A DNA stretch of 64,000 bases from Eunapius fragilis (taxonomy: Eukaryota; Porifera; Demospongiae; Spongillida; Spongillidae): NCBI GenBank assembly GCA_963681505.1, contig OY811992.1:985384-1049383 (forward strand), read 5' to 3'. A program made the translations under genes and the position numbers. Numbering within the stretch: position 1 is the first letter of the stretch; each line of letters starts with the position of its first letter. The notes beneath the pieces are model-generated. The model made no database searches. It was not told the origin of the DNA and saw only the letters and a list, made by a program, of their open reading frames with translations. Shown piece after piece: positions 56,462 to 64,000 of the stretch.

Positions 56462-56543
56462 TGTATGTGTGTGTGTGTGTGTGATGTGGATATGCATCCT
56501 GTTGCAGGCCACATTTGGAGTTTATTTGGCTACAGAAGGCTGA
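46773..56543 (+). CDS. MOCOS: MOCOS, molybdenum cofactor sulfurase
   Basis: Exon 1 (46773-46852) MLNSGGQSKYNEK, then exon 2 (46973-48137): VTYLDHAGATLYSACQLEAH, YGNPHSQNQSS, YDIVFTSGCTGALKLL, EDNHTSVVGMREVAARRGAG, LFAYPAQSNFSGHKYPLSW, VTLSFYKMFGFPTGLGALLV (PLP lysine region). Later exons: 48612-48732 (FEDGTVAFLEIASLAHGF), 49740-49897, 50240-50356 (LRTGCFCNTGACMRYLGL, persulfide cysteine loop), 51396-52110 (AGHVCGDSLDLVDGVPTG), 52265-52357 (RIFLYPVKSCAAFE, start of MOSC part), 54287-54480 (FLYDRQWMVVNERGSCVSQK), 54545-54622, 55640-55766, 55862-55977, 56131-56252, 56320-56427 (VTGPCRRCQMICVNQ), 56508-56543. Human MOCOS matches throughout. Known: a cysteine-desulfurase-like NifS domain supplies the terminal sulfido ligand of Moco for xanthine dehydrogenase and aldehyde oxidase; the C-terminal MOSC domain binds Moco. 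Two in-frame minisatellites enlarge linkers. Confidence 0.97.
47521..47665 (+). repeat. In-frame 27 bp coding minisatellite in MOCOS (GGDTLKPGV), 5 copies
   Basis: Units GTGGGAGGGGACACGTTG plus AAACCAGGA within exon 2. They sit between the VVGMRE and LFAYPAQSNF blocks, where human MOCOS has a short loop. Confidence 0.93.
48160..48590 (+). repeat. G-rich minisatellite GGGAGGGGTGCCATATTTAT filling MOCOS intron 2
   Basis: Around 17-20 copies of 22-27 bp with TATTTATGG or TATTTGTGG variants, starting about 20 bp after the donor and ending about 20 bp before the next acceptor. Confidence 0.92.
49260..49720 (+). repeat. CCCTTAGTCCCTTCCCTTAG pyrimidine-rich repeat, interrupted by a MITE
   Basis: About 10 bp units (TCCCTTCCCTTAG) on both sides of the inverted-repeat element at 49314-49450, in the MOCOS intron before the exon at about 49740. 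Confidence 0.9.
49314..49450 (+). mobile_element. MITE, 137 bp, non-autonomous TIR element in MOCOS intron
   Basis: Ends are inverted copies: AAGGTGACCATACACTAGGC at left and GCCTAGTGTATGGTCACCTT at right, flanked by TA on both sides (a 3 bp reading gives TAA/TTA). Inner sequence AATTTTTGTAAATTTC is shared with the left end of the element at 59106. No coding capacity. Confidence 0.88.
50028..50090 (+). repeat. (GA)n microsatellite
   Basis: About 60 bp of GA repeats within a longer purine-rich stretch (49910-50200), in a MOCOS intron, followed by three copies of GAGGTGGAGGTATG. Confidence 0.93.
50470..50940 (+). repeat. Minisatellite TCTCAGTTAAAGGAGTACCA (27-29 bp), about 16 copies
   Basis: Units alternate between GGGTACCATG and GGAGTACCATG forms and GTTTGAAG/GTTTTAAG forms, suggesting an original two-unit period. 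MOCOS intron. Confidence 0.93.
51225..51395 (+). repeat. Pyrimidine-rich CCCATCTCCACATATGCCTC repeat next to a MOCOS acceptor
   Basis: About seven irregular copies end directly at the acceptor CCTCCCAG preceding AGHVCGD; they form an unusually long polypyrimidine-like tract. Confidence 0.85.
51642..52064 (+). repeat. In-frame 27 bp coding minisatellite in MOCOS (MAQTTGTPP), about 16 copies
   Basis: Near-identical copies of ATGGCCCAGACCACAGGG plus ACCCCACCA; only the edges vary (GTLP, VAQ). It lies between the NifS-like part and the MOSC part, a region that is disordered linker in human MOCOS. Confidence 0.95.
52477..53575 (+). repeat. 1.1 kb array, 22 bp unit GATAAGGGTGAGGTAAGGCC, donor-like in every copy
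   Basis: About 48-50 units with A/G variants and some 10 bp insertions (GGTGAGGTAA). A block structure repeats with a 474 bp shift (rare variants AGGGTGAGGG at 52551 and 53025; AAAGGTGAGG at 52881 and 53355). It begins about 120 bp after the MOCOS donor at 52357. Long frames on the minus strand are artefacts. Confidence 0.95.
53770..53850 (+). repeat. (CA)n microsatellite
   Basis: About 76-80 bp nearly perfect CA in a MOCOS intron. A further (CA)n lies at 54486-54536 between two MOSC-part exons. Confidence 0.95.
53960..54265 (+). repeat. 41 bp minisatellite ATGCCAGCCATGGGGTGGGG, about 7-8 copies
   Basis: Units continue GCCTGTGTAATCTGTCCTCT. The array ends about 20 bp before the acceptor of the MOCOS exon at 54287. 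Confidence 0.93.
54640..55555 (+). repeat. 0.9 kb array, 18 bp unit GGTTAGGAGGGAGAGAGG, about 50 copies
   Basis: Starts about 20 bp after a MOCOS donor (54622). Rare variants (TTACGAGG at 54701 and 54953; GGTTAGGAAGG near 54759 and 55011) repeat with a 252 bp shift (14 units), so blocks were duplicated. Confidence 0.95.
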
Positions 56544-56876
56544 AGTAAAGCAGGGCAAGTCACGTGACAGCAAGCTCCAATCACATGACTATGTCTTGTG
56601 ACAGAAGATCTACTCCACACGCCAAAGATCAGAACTCACATTAACATCTCTTAACATACAAAACATTCTAATTACAGCACACAAAATTCATTGTGTTATA
56701 ATTATAGATGTGACTAACATATTGTGTCCACAGATATGCAAAACTACAACTGTTGAGGTATTGCGAGTTCACTCTGTATGAGAGAGGGAGAGAGGAATCA
56801 CCAGCTGCTCAGTATTCATGCTTTTACAGATGTCTAGCCATACTGACCCCCCCCCCCCCTTGATGAGTACGAACCA

Positions 56877-58335
56877 TTAATTGTCCAAAAAGAGAGGGTG
56901 GATGATGAAGCCAAGGACGATTACAACCAACAGCAGGAACACAAAGATGGAACCGAAGACAGCAAAGAAGTAATCCCCTACTTCCAGGCCATAGTCCACA
57001 GGGTTAGGGTTGGAGGCAAATCTGCCTGCCACACCGGGAAGTACCAACTCCAAGGGGTAATATCCTAGAAGGTGGAGGGAAGGAATATCAATAGTGGTGT
57101 TGGTGTGCGTGTGTGTGTGTGTATGTGTGTGTGTGTGCGTGCGTGCGTGTGTGTTGTGTGTGTGTGTCAATCTCACCTGACCACGATCCAAGATACACTG
57201 CATGCAGTGTTGGGTCCTGATCAGGGGTAAGGCCCATCCCAGTTGGTCGCCTCAGGAAGTATGGCTGAACGTCTGTGGAAGGCGGGTTCTGATATAGGTT
57301 CCAGTACGCAGTGATGTCGAGCGCTTGTTTGCCAAGGAAGGTAGCTGTAATGTTCCTAGTAAAGTTGCTATTCAATTCAGCTGTGTTAATCGCGCTGTTG
57401 TTGAAGTATAGATGAAGCAGCATTCTGTTGAAATAATAATAATATTAATAAATGAGGGTGACAGGATGGAGGCTCTTCTCCTCGCTCACCCCTCGTTGTA
57501 GGTGCTGACGCCATACTGGGTGTAGTTTCCAACGCAGAGGTTGTCCAGGTCACCAGCTGGGCGCCCCGCGGTCTCCAACAGTACTCGGAACAGGGCCCAC
57601 TTGCGAGCGTTGTCCATGTAAGAGAGAAGTGGGAACTGGAAAAACACAGTCCAGTAGCTGCTGTTTTTCGCAACGGAGTCTGGATAGCCGGCAATCCCAT
57701 TTTGTCCGAATCCCGAGCACTAAATAAATAAATTCAATAATAATAATCTTGAACCAAAAGTCACCACGGTGAGGCTTACATAGAAATGGCGCTGTCTCGT
57801 CTGCACAGCCAGGGAAGTGAAGTAGCGGTCAGAGGCGTACTCCCTGTTGGCAACAATTGTGAGCCCAGTGAGGTTGCATGAGCTACCTCCGCTCGTCACG
57901 TTCAGAGGGCAGGACTGAGCGGTGCAGGGAGCAAGAGTGCAAACCGAGACGACGGTGGACGGGTTGTTCTTAAGAGGAACGGACGCGAAGCATGTCGGTG
58001 GAGCGTTCGCCTTGACAGTGACGCAGACCATGTCATTCCCGCTCGAACAGTCGGTCGAGAGGTTGGTGCATACGACGTAGGATTGGCCGTTGCCGAAACA
58101 TGGGGGGTTAACGCACACGTAACACTGGTAGGTATCGTTGTCGCATCCGACGAACTAGAGAGACGAACGCTTTACTTGAAAAAGCGAAGTAGAAAATGCT
58201 ATCTGCATTTTTCATGGTACCTATTTCTAAGCGCCCTAATTATCAGTTGAGTACAGCTAGCTAGCTTACCTGTCCACTGGCAATGGTCGCAGCAATCAGA
58301 AGGAGAGCCCCACACACACAAAAGCTGCGATCCAT
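56877..58335 (-). CDS. Unrecognised cysteine-rich type I membrane protein
   Basis: Start at 58335 gives a signal peptide (MDRSFCVCGALLLIAATIAS) with a donor directly after. Next exon (about 57784-58153) is cysteine-rich: YQCYVCVNPPCFGNG, CTLAPCTAQSCPLNV, SSCNLTGLT. Following exons give GYPDSVAKNSSYWTVFFQFP, NEGMLLHLYFNNSAINTAEL, NSNFTRNITATFLGKQALDI, AYWNLYQNPPSTDVQPYFL. The last exon has a C-terminal span (FGSIFVFLLLVVIVLGFIIH) and a very short tail PLFLDN. Several NxS/T sites support an extracellular domain. About 430 aa, five coding exons. I do not recognise the family; the Cys-rich N-terminus only superficially resembles Ly6 or EGF-like modules. It converges on MOCOS (333 bp between stops). 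Confidence 0.7.
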
Positions 58336-58950
58336 CTGAGGGGGTGGGAGGTTTACTAACAACAGCCGAAAGAGGGGGAGGGGGTCTTTAACCGCAACAC
58401 AAGATAAACATTGTAGTTCTACAAAACAACTCACTTGCCTTTTTTACAATAATGCAGTGACGACCTGATGCCCAAGGAAAGGCTAAAAGACGAGTCTGCA
58501 GAAAGCCAGATAAGATATTAGCTCACTTCCTGTGATATGCTACGTCAACATTAGTCAAAAAAAAAAATCAGGGCCAGGTTGCTATTTAAGCGCTTGAATC
58601 AGTCCAGAGCGCAAGCGTTATGACGTATGCATATACATCTTGAAATTTATTTGTAGCCCCCACAATTTTTGGTACAGCCGGACTATACGATTTTTTTTTA
58701 AGGTGCTCGTTACATCATAGGTTTTATGTACGCCGTTATTCATGTTTGAATGTCACTCGGACGAACAGCAAACTAAAAGATGTCTAGAGTGTTGCACAAC
58801 GAACAAAAAGCGGTCGATCGATAAGTAGGAAGGCTGAGATGAAGTTGCTTTTTGCGGGATGTACAACGGTACAGTTCACCATCCCGCAAAAGCTATAATT
58901 AGATTCAGGGTTCGATATAGGTAGTGCTGTGAACACTGACAGCTTCCCTA
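58336..58950. other. Intergenic stretch without recognisable gene
   Basis: Upstream of the membrane-protein start. Contains a poly-A run near 58558 and a poly-T run near 58690, but no supported coding region. Confidence 0.5.
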
Positions 58951-59108
58951 AAGGCCGGCATACACGGGTCAACTTTTGTTGAGCAACAAGTTGATTGTGC
59001 GATGAATGCAATTATATTTTCAGTAAAACATTAGTTTACTGATATTTTACAAGAAATTTACAAAAATTCATTTGTTGCTCAACAAAAGTTGACCCCGTGT
59101 ATGCCGGC
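58951..59108 (+). mobile_element. TIR element (MITE-like) abutting the reverse-transcriptase element
   Basis: Left end AAGGCCGGCATACACGGGTC and its inverse GACCCCGTGTATGCCGGC at 59090-59108, with ACTTTTGTTGAGCAACAA continuing inwards on each side. About 158 bp with an AT-rich centre. Its right end runs directly into the left terminal repeat of the next element (GCCGGCGACC), so the two are fused or nested. Confidence 0.8.
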
Positions 59109-61735
59109 GACCATACACTAGGCAACATGTTGCGTGCAACACTATGAATTTTTGTAAATTCATAATTTTTGTAAATTTCTTTTTTATTAATATCACATTT
59201 CCAAAAGATACTTCTTGTGGACCTTCTGGTTTACGAGTCCAGCATCTATTAGATGCCTCTGAAGCTTCATTCCCAACCTCATTGTTATCTGCACTTAAGG
59301 CAGTAGTGAACAGACTGGCTTCTGGGAGAGCTCTTCCAGAAATAGCTGAGTATCGTGCAGGTGCAACTGTGATCGCGCTTAAGAAACTCATGGGAAATGA
59401 TATTCGTCCTATTGCTGTCGGTGAGGTGCGGCGTAGATTAACAAGCAAATGTCTCTGTGCTATCGTGAAATCTAAAGCCAGTGAATATTTCAGTCCTTAT
59501 CAATACGGAGTTGTTTGCCCAAGTGGAGTAGAAAAAATCATCCATTCACTGCGCTCGTGCATTGATGGTCATTGGTTTGACGAAGATTTTACTGTTGCCA
59601 AAGTCGATCTACGCAATGCATTTAACTTGGTGTCTAGAAGTGCTGTGCTAGAAAACTGTGCTGAGTTTTTCCCAGAAATTTTCTCATGGACACTCTGGTG
59701 TTATGGAGTACATCCAAAACTGTGGCATCCTATGGGCATGCTACGCTCAGCTACTGGTGTTCAACAGGGCAATCCACTTGGACCACTCCCCTTGTATTGC
59801 ATCTTGAAGATTTCTGAGGATCACCTGTCTGTAAATTTGCTATTCAATAAGTGGTACCTAGATGATAGTACCCTTGCTGGAACCAGTTGCTCGGTTCAAA
59901 ATGCACTAGATGTCATTTCATCTATTGGCCCGTCTCTTGGTTTTTACATCAACTTTACAAAATGTGAGGTGTTTGGCAAAGGAGATCTATCAGCTTTCCC
60001 ATGTGAGATCACCAAGCGATCTCATACCCCTCACCTTGAAATCTTGGGTGCCCCAACAGGCGATGAGAATTTTTGTAACAACTTTGTGGTCCATAAACAG
60101 TCAAATGAATAATTCCTTCTCCACCAATTACAAGACTTGGAGAACCCACAGGTGGCACTAGCATTGTTACAGAAGTGTGCAGCATTTTGCAAGATTACCC
60201 ACATTTCACGTGTAACATCTCCAACTTTAATAAAGTCATCACTGTCTCTATTTGATGATAGCGTTCATCACTGTTTTACAGAGTGTTTGGCCTTCAATCT
60301 TTCACCACAAAGTTCTGGTTGGAAGCAAGCCTGCTTAAGTCTTAGCAGAGGAGGTCTTGGCTTAAGATCAGTGGCTGTTCACTCCACTGCTGCATACCTA
60401 GGCTCAATTAGTTCATCTTCCCCAGATTTGGTGTCCAGCCATTACGTCATCGATGCTATTAACCTCTTCAATCTCCAGGTTTCTGCAGAGGATACACTAT
60501 CAATCCCTTTGCCAATCAAGTCTCATCTTCAGCATGACCTGTCACAACGAATTGAGAATTGCCAATTCAGTGCACTATACGACTCTGGCAACCTGGCAGA
60601 TTGGGCTAGTATACTCTCCATTTCATCTGTGCATGCCTCCTCATGGCTACAGGTAGTCCCCTCCCCTAGGTTGAGTTTTGACTTGGCTCCCAACGAAATG
60701 CAGTGGAGCATCAAATGGTGGCTTGGTCTGCCTCTAACACCAGAAGTAGGTGTATGCGCTTACTGCCCTGACAAAGCTCTGGATGCACACCATGCAGTGA
60801 CCTGCAAATTTGGGGGAGATGTAGTTGCTCGCCATAATACTCTGCGTAATGCAATATTTTTGATTTTTGCAAGCAAGCTCTGTTGAACCCAAAACTGGAA
60901 GCAGGTGCTGGTTTGGGTCATGAAAGGAGGCTAACACGACCAGCAGATATACTCATTCCAAGCTGGTCCACTAGTGATAAGCCTGCAGCCATTGATGTGT
61001 CCATCACTTCTCCGCTTAAATCAAGTATTTTGTCCGAAGTGGGTGTGGTTGCAGGTGCAGCAGCAAGGCAAACGGAGGAGAGAAAGCACTCAAATAATGA
61101 TTCGATCTGCTCTGAACTGGGTTGGAAGTGTGTTCCACTAGTGGTGGAGACATTTGGTGCATGGGGAGAAACTGCAGGCCAGTTTTATTGGACAATTTGC
61201 TGTACGACTTGCGGCACAAGGCAATTCAACAAAGGCTACCACACTAAATTCAATTTATGGCAGGCTAAGTCTCCTATTAGTTCGAGCCAATGCCAGTGCT
61301 TTTATTGCAAGGTCTATCTCTGAAGCTACGACAATGGACCTGCTTGAGGGTTAGGGTAGGTTGGTGCATGGTCATTTGTAATAATATGTAAGCGTTCATT
61401 ATTATTGGTTATATAAATAATAATAATATTTTTTTAATTTTAAATATCACATGTATAATAATAACATTACAACGTTACAGGGAGCACACAAAGTATACAA
61501 AATGATAACCACACCTACATTACATCACAAGGATATATACTACATGTACGAGAAATGATGGCAATGACATTAGCTCGCACAAGGTGAAGGTTCAGCCGCC
61601 CACATAGAGTTCAGTAAGAACCACTGACTTTGCCTTTGAGAAGCAAGTGGTTAAACGTGAAGCTAACTGGGAGATAATCAGTAAACTAATGTGTTTTGAG
61701 TTGCACGCAACATGGTTGCCTAGTGTATGGTCGCC
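59106..61735 (+). mobile_element. 2.6 kb element: reverse-transcriptase gene between 35 bp inverted terminal repeats
   Basis: Left terminus GGCGACCATACACTAGGCAA continuing CATGTTGCGTGCAAC (59106-59140). Right terminus GCCTAGTGTATGGTCGCC ending at 61735 is its inverse over about 35 bases with one extra base. The composite beginning at 58952 is flanked by TAA at both sides (58949-58951 and 61737-61739). Inside are the reverse-transcriptase gene on the plus strand (59180-61350), an AT-rich tail (61380-61440) and about 250 bp of other sequence. Either a non-LTR retroelement inserted into a DNA element, or a unit that moves as a whole. Confidence 0.75.
59180..61352 (+). pseudogene. Reverse-transcriptase gene of non-LTR type, 5'-truncated and broken
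   Basis: Fingers region DTSCGPSGLRVQHLLDASEA and IRPIAVGEVRRRLTSKCLC, palm motifs VAKVDLRNAFNLVSR, GVQQGNPLGPL and the active-site box KWYLDDSTLAG (YLDD variant of YADD). Then CEVFGKGDLSAFP and SLSRGGLGLRSVAVHSTAAY. The C-terminus has a CAYCPDKALDAHHAVTCKFG zinc knuckle, then RPADILIPSW...AIDVSITSPL. The last pattern (Asp...Asp after the knuckle) looks like the restriction-like endonuclease of site-specific non-LTR elements, by inference. The protein is spread over at least three frames, lacks the usual N-terminal part and therefore is not intact. The family also supplies the relic at 12915. Confidence 0.78.
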
Positions 61736-61739
61736 TTAA

Positions 61740-64000
61740 CGCGTCAGTGAAGTGAGGGTTTGTAATAGGTTGGTGTTTCCATCCACCCACCCAAAAAGTT
61801 TGCTTCTTCTGCCTTTGACTCCTGACCACCTCTTGGCTCAGCAGAAGGGAGTGGTCCCTTTATGTACTGTGAAGCCCACTTGCCTAATGCTTGGGGTGGG
61901 AGGGGGGAAAAGACAGAAGAGCGTCTGGATTTCCCAACATTGGTAACGGCCACTGTGGTCATATACAGCCGGAGAATTTTTTGTTTGTATACACCACCAG
62001 GTAAATATATCGTTAATGGTGGCTGTATCATAGTAATTTCATTGACTGTTGAGGTGGCTATATCAACTGACGGTTGCGATGAAGTTCTCCATGAGCGAGG
62101 TGCAAAAAGTCTCCATGTCGAGTCACTACCGTATTTCAGTAATGTCTGGGTTTAAAAAAAAAAAAAAAATTTGAAAAATTTTTGTCCGCCAAGGCGCACG
62201 GAATGCGCATGCGCATGCATTGAAATTCAGTACCGTACATGTATATAGCTACATGACTGACGGTCCAATTTCTTAGCAGTTCACAGAAAATCAAAAAATA
62301 TGCCCCAGTTTGCTGGCAAAGGAAGTAGAGACAAGATTATTTTATAAGCATATCAACTGTATATCGTGCATGGTATAATTAAACTACGCCACGTGTGATT
62401 ATGCTGGTCACTGTTCCATATACATTACTAGTATTTAAAACTCGAAGGAGAAAGTCATCGTTGATTCTCGATTACATCATGCCTCATGCACCTAGCTGCT
62501 ACTCATTAGTTATGCATTCATATTGTATAGTTCTGAAAAGGGAAAAAAAAAAGAATTGTTGCCGTCTGCCATTCAGATTCCATCTTTGTGTGAAAAGAAC
62601 GGTTACCATAGACAGTGAATGGTTTTCATGGAATGGGATGAATAAGGGTGCTGTAAAGTGTTTGTTTATTGAGTATCGATGCAATGCCTTTTGTGTAATT
62701 GCAGGTCAGTGTTTAAAAAAAAAGTAATACATGCAGAGCAATAGCCAGAAATAAACAGCAAAACAGAAAGGAAAAGATCAACTGTTTGCAGTACTGGCGG
62801 GAAACCAGCATTCAACAAAGATTGCATTGGCAAATAATCATAGATCAGTACACTATAAAACTGTCCCCATTCCAAGCCACAGGCACCTCTTTGATAAGTG
62901 TCCCTATTCCAAGCCAGGATACTTTGTATCATGTGATCCAATAGCCCTACTTCCTACGATCAGGTGATGCCACCCTGCATAACCCCACACCACTGTCACT
63001 CCAGCTAAGTATGTGGGGTGTGGAGTATCATCCCATATAAGTTATGCATTATGTTTTAAAGTCCAGATTGAAATTCAGGTTGACCAGGTAAGGGAATGCA
63101 GCGAAGTAGTAATTCTATCTGAAGGCCACAAAGCTATTCTTCTGAACTGTCATAGTGTGATATCTGGAAAAGCAAAAGCTTCAAAGGTTCTTGGGGTGTT
63201 AGGTGTGTACTTCACTCAGAAAGTCCTGATAATTGTTGCCTTAATATCGGGAGCCCTCGGTACAGCATTCCAGCAGATATAGGCCTACTTTTTTGGTAAT
63301 CTCACAGTAATCAACTCTGAATAAAGGCCTCACCCACAACCCCGCCCCCAACAGGACTTTCTATGTAATATTTCAAGACCTCTCACTACCAAGATAATAA
63401 AGTGACACAGTCATTGAGCAGGAGCCTTCATGTGTAAAACTGAATTACACAGAATCATTGAGGTTTAAAAGTACTATACTTCCTTCACTACATAACAGCA
63501 TACATTGCCTTTTAAGCATAAGCCATATGTGTATAAGTGGCTAACAAGTTAATGGGAACTACAGGCATTGTGTATCAACCAGTGTGTTATTTATAAGAAT
63601 CATTTGTGTGTGGAGTGAAAGGGAGGGGGAGGGGAGAGGGGGCACAGATACTGTGAATCCACAGCATAATCCACAGTGCTCCATGCTCAAACCTAGCCAG
63701 TCCAATCCAGCCATGTAGCCAGTCCGGTCCAGCCATGTAGCCAGTCCGGTCCAGCCATGTAGCCAGTCCAATCCAGTCATGTAGCCAGTCCAATCCAGTC
63801 ATGTAAGCCAGTCCAATCCAGCCCTGTAACCAGTCCAATCAGCCAGTCCAGTTCAGTTGTGTAGTGAGGTAACACCTAAAACCTTGGCAACACTTTAGTG
63901 AGCTCAGAGATATGGTATGTCCCACTATCTATTGTGGTAAGTATTCACACCTCTCATGGCTGTGTGATTGTAAGGTAAGAGACATTTGTTCCCACGTGTT
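61740..64000. other. 2.2 kb without a recognisable gene
   Basis: Only short frames with no family resemblance. Notable items are an A run at 62154-62169 flanked by AT-rich sequence, an A run near 62716, G-rich sequence around 63620-63640 and a short repeat at 63690-63860. Possible introns or UTR of genes lying outside the window cannot be excluded. Confidence 0.5.
63690..63860 (+). repeat. Minisatellite CAGTCCAATCCAGCCATGTAGC, about 7-8 copies
   Basis: Units of 20-22 bp built from AGCCAGTCCGGTCCAGCCAT and AGTCCAATCCAGTCATGT; mixed CCGG/CCAA variants. Confidence 0.9.

Noticed and set aside
59106-61735. An LTR retroelement interpretation of the reverse-transcriptase element
   Set aside because: The ends are inverted, not direct repeats, there is no protease, RNase H or integrase, and the palm and C-terminal zinc-knuckle layout is of non-LTR type.
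61744-63838. Several 60-110 codon frames in the last 2.2 kb, including one at 63013-63282 with hydrophobic ends
   Set aside because: None shows recognisable domain, splice structure or consistent composition; the minus frames near 63600-63840 are repeat translations.

Overview
This is a gene-dense animal genome segment. Conserved metazoan genes with short GT-AG introns sit on both strands, separated by very short spacers, and introns are loaded with minisatellites and (CA)n tracts. The gene set (NOL6, UBL7, a PWWP3A relative, INTS14, ABHD17, MLLT1/3, AP3B, a sterol-glucosyltransferase-like enzyme, ZNF474, NEIL1, PGGT1B, MOCOS) fits an early-branching invertebrate. The compact layout and the sterol-glucosyltransferase-like gene make a sponge my best guess, but that is inference. 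Coordinates of internal exons are read by eye and approximate.

Layout. 1-1623 (-) is the 5' part of NOL6. 1736-7137 (+) is an unrecognised signal-peptide membrane protein. 7348-9263 (-) is UBL7-like. 9389-12697 (+) is a PWWP protein resembling PWWP3A. 12915-13085 is a reverse-transcriptase relic. 13214-15310 (-) is INTS14. 15612-17927 (-) is ABHD17. 18240-18989 (+) is a single-exon LRR protein. 19291-20518 (-) is an AF9/ENL YEATS protein. 21263-30608 (-) is the AP-3 beta subunit. 30732-33167 (+) is a sterol-glucosyltransferase-like enzyme. 33164-34267 (-) is a C2HC zinc-finger protein like ZNF474. 34349-35994 (+) is NEIL1. 36254 to about 46488 (-) is PGGT1B. 46773-56543 (+) is MOCOS. 56877-58335 (-) is an unrecognised type I membrane protein. 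58951-61736 is a nest of terminal-inverted-repeat elements enclosing a reverse-transcriptase gene. The last 2.2 kb shows no recognisable gene.

Organisation. Neighbouring genes nearly always alternate strand, giving repeated head-to-head pairs with about 80-130 bp between start codons, and tail-to-tail pairs, one of which overlaps at its stop codons. The genes do not form one pathway; they are housekeeping functions (rRNA processing, ubiquitin, transcription, membrane traffic, DNA repair, prenylation, molybdenum cofactor) sharing short bidirectional promoters.

The most unusual structure is the tandem-repeat load. One PGGT1B intron has a tandem array of its own 5' splice site at one end and about 18 copies of its own 3' splice site plus exon start at the other. 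Another PGGT1B intron holds a 4.6 kb array of a 33 bp unit. NEIL1 and MOCOS carry in-frame coding minisatellites. Several arrays show a higher-order block structure. A reverse-transcriptase gene lying between near-perfect 35 bp inverted repeats is the other prime candidate for follow-up.
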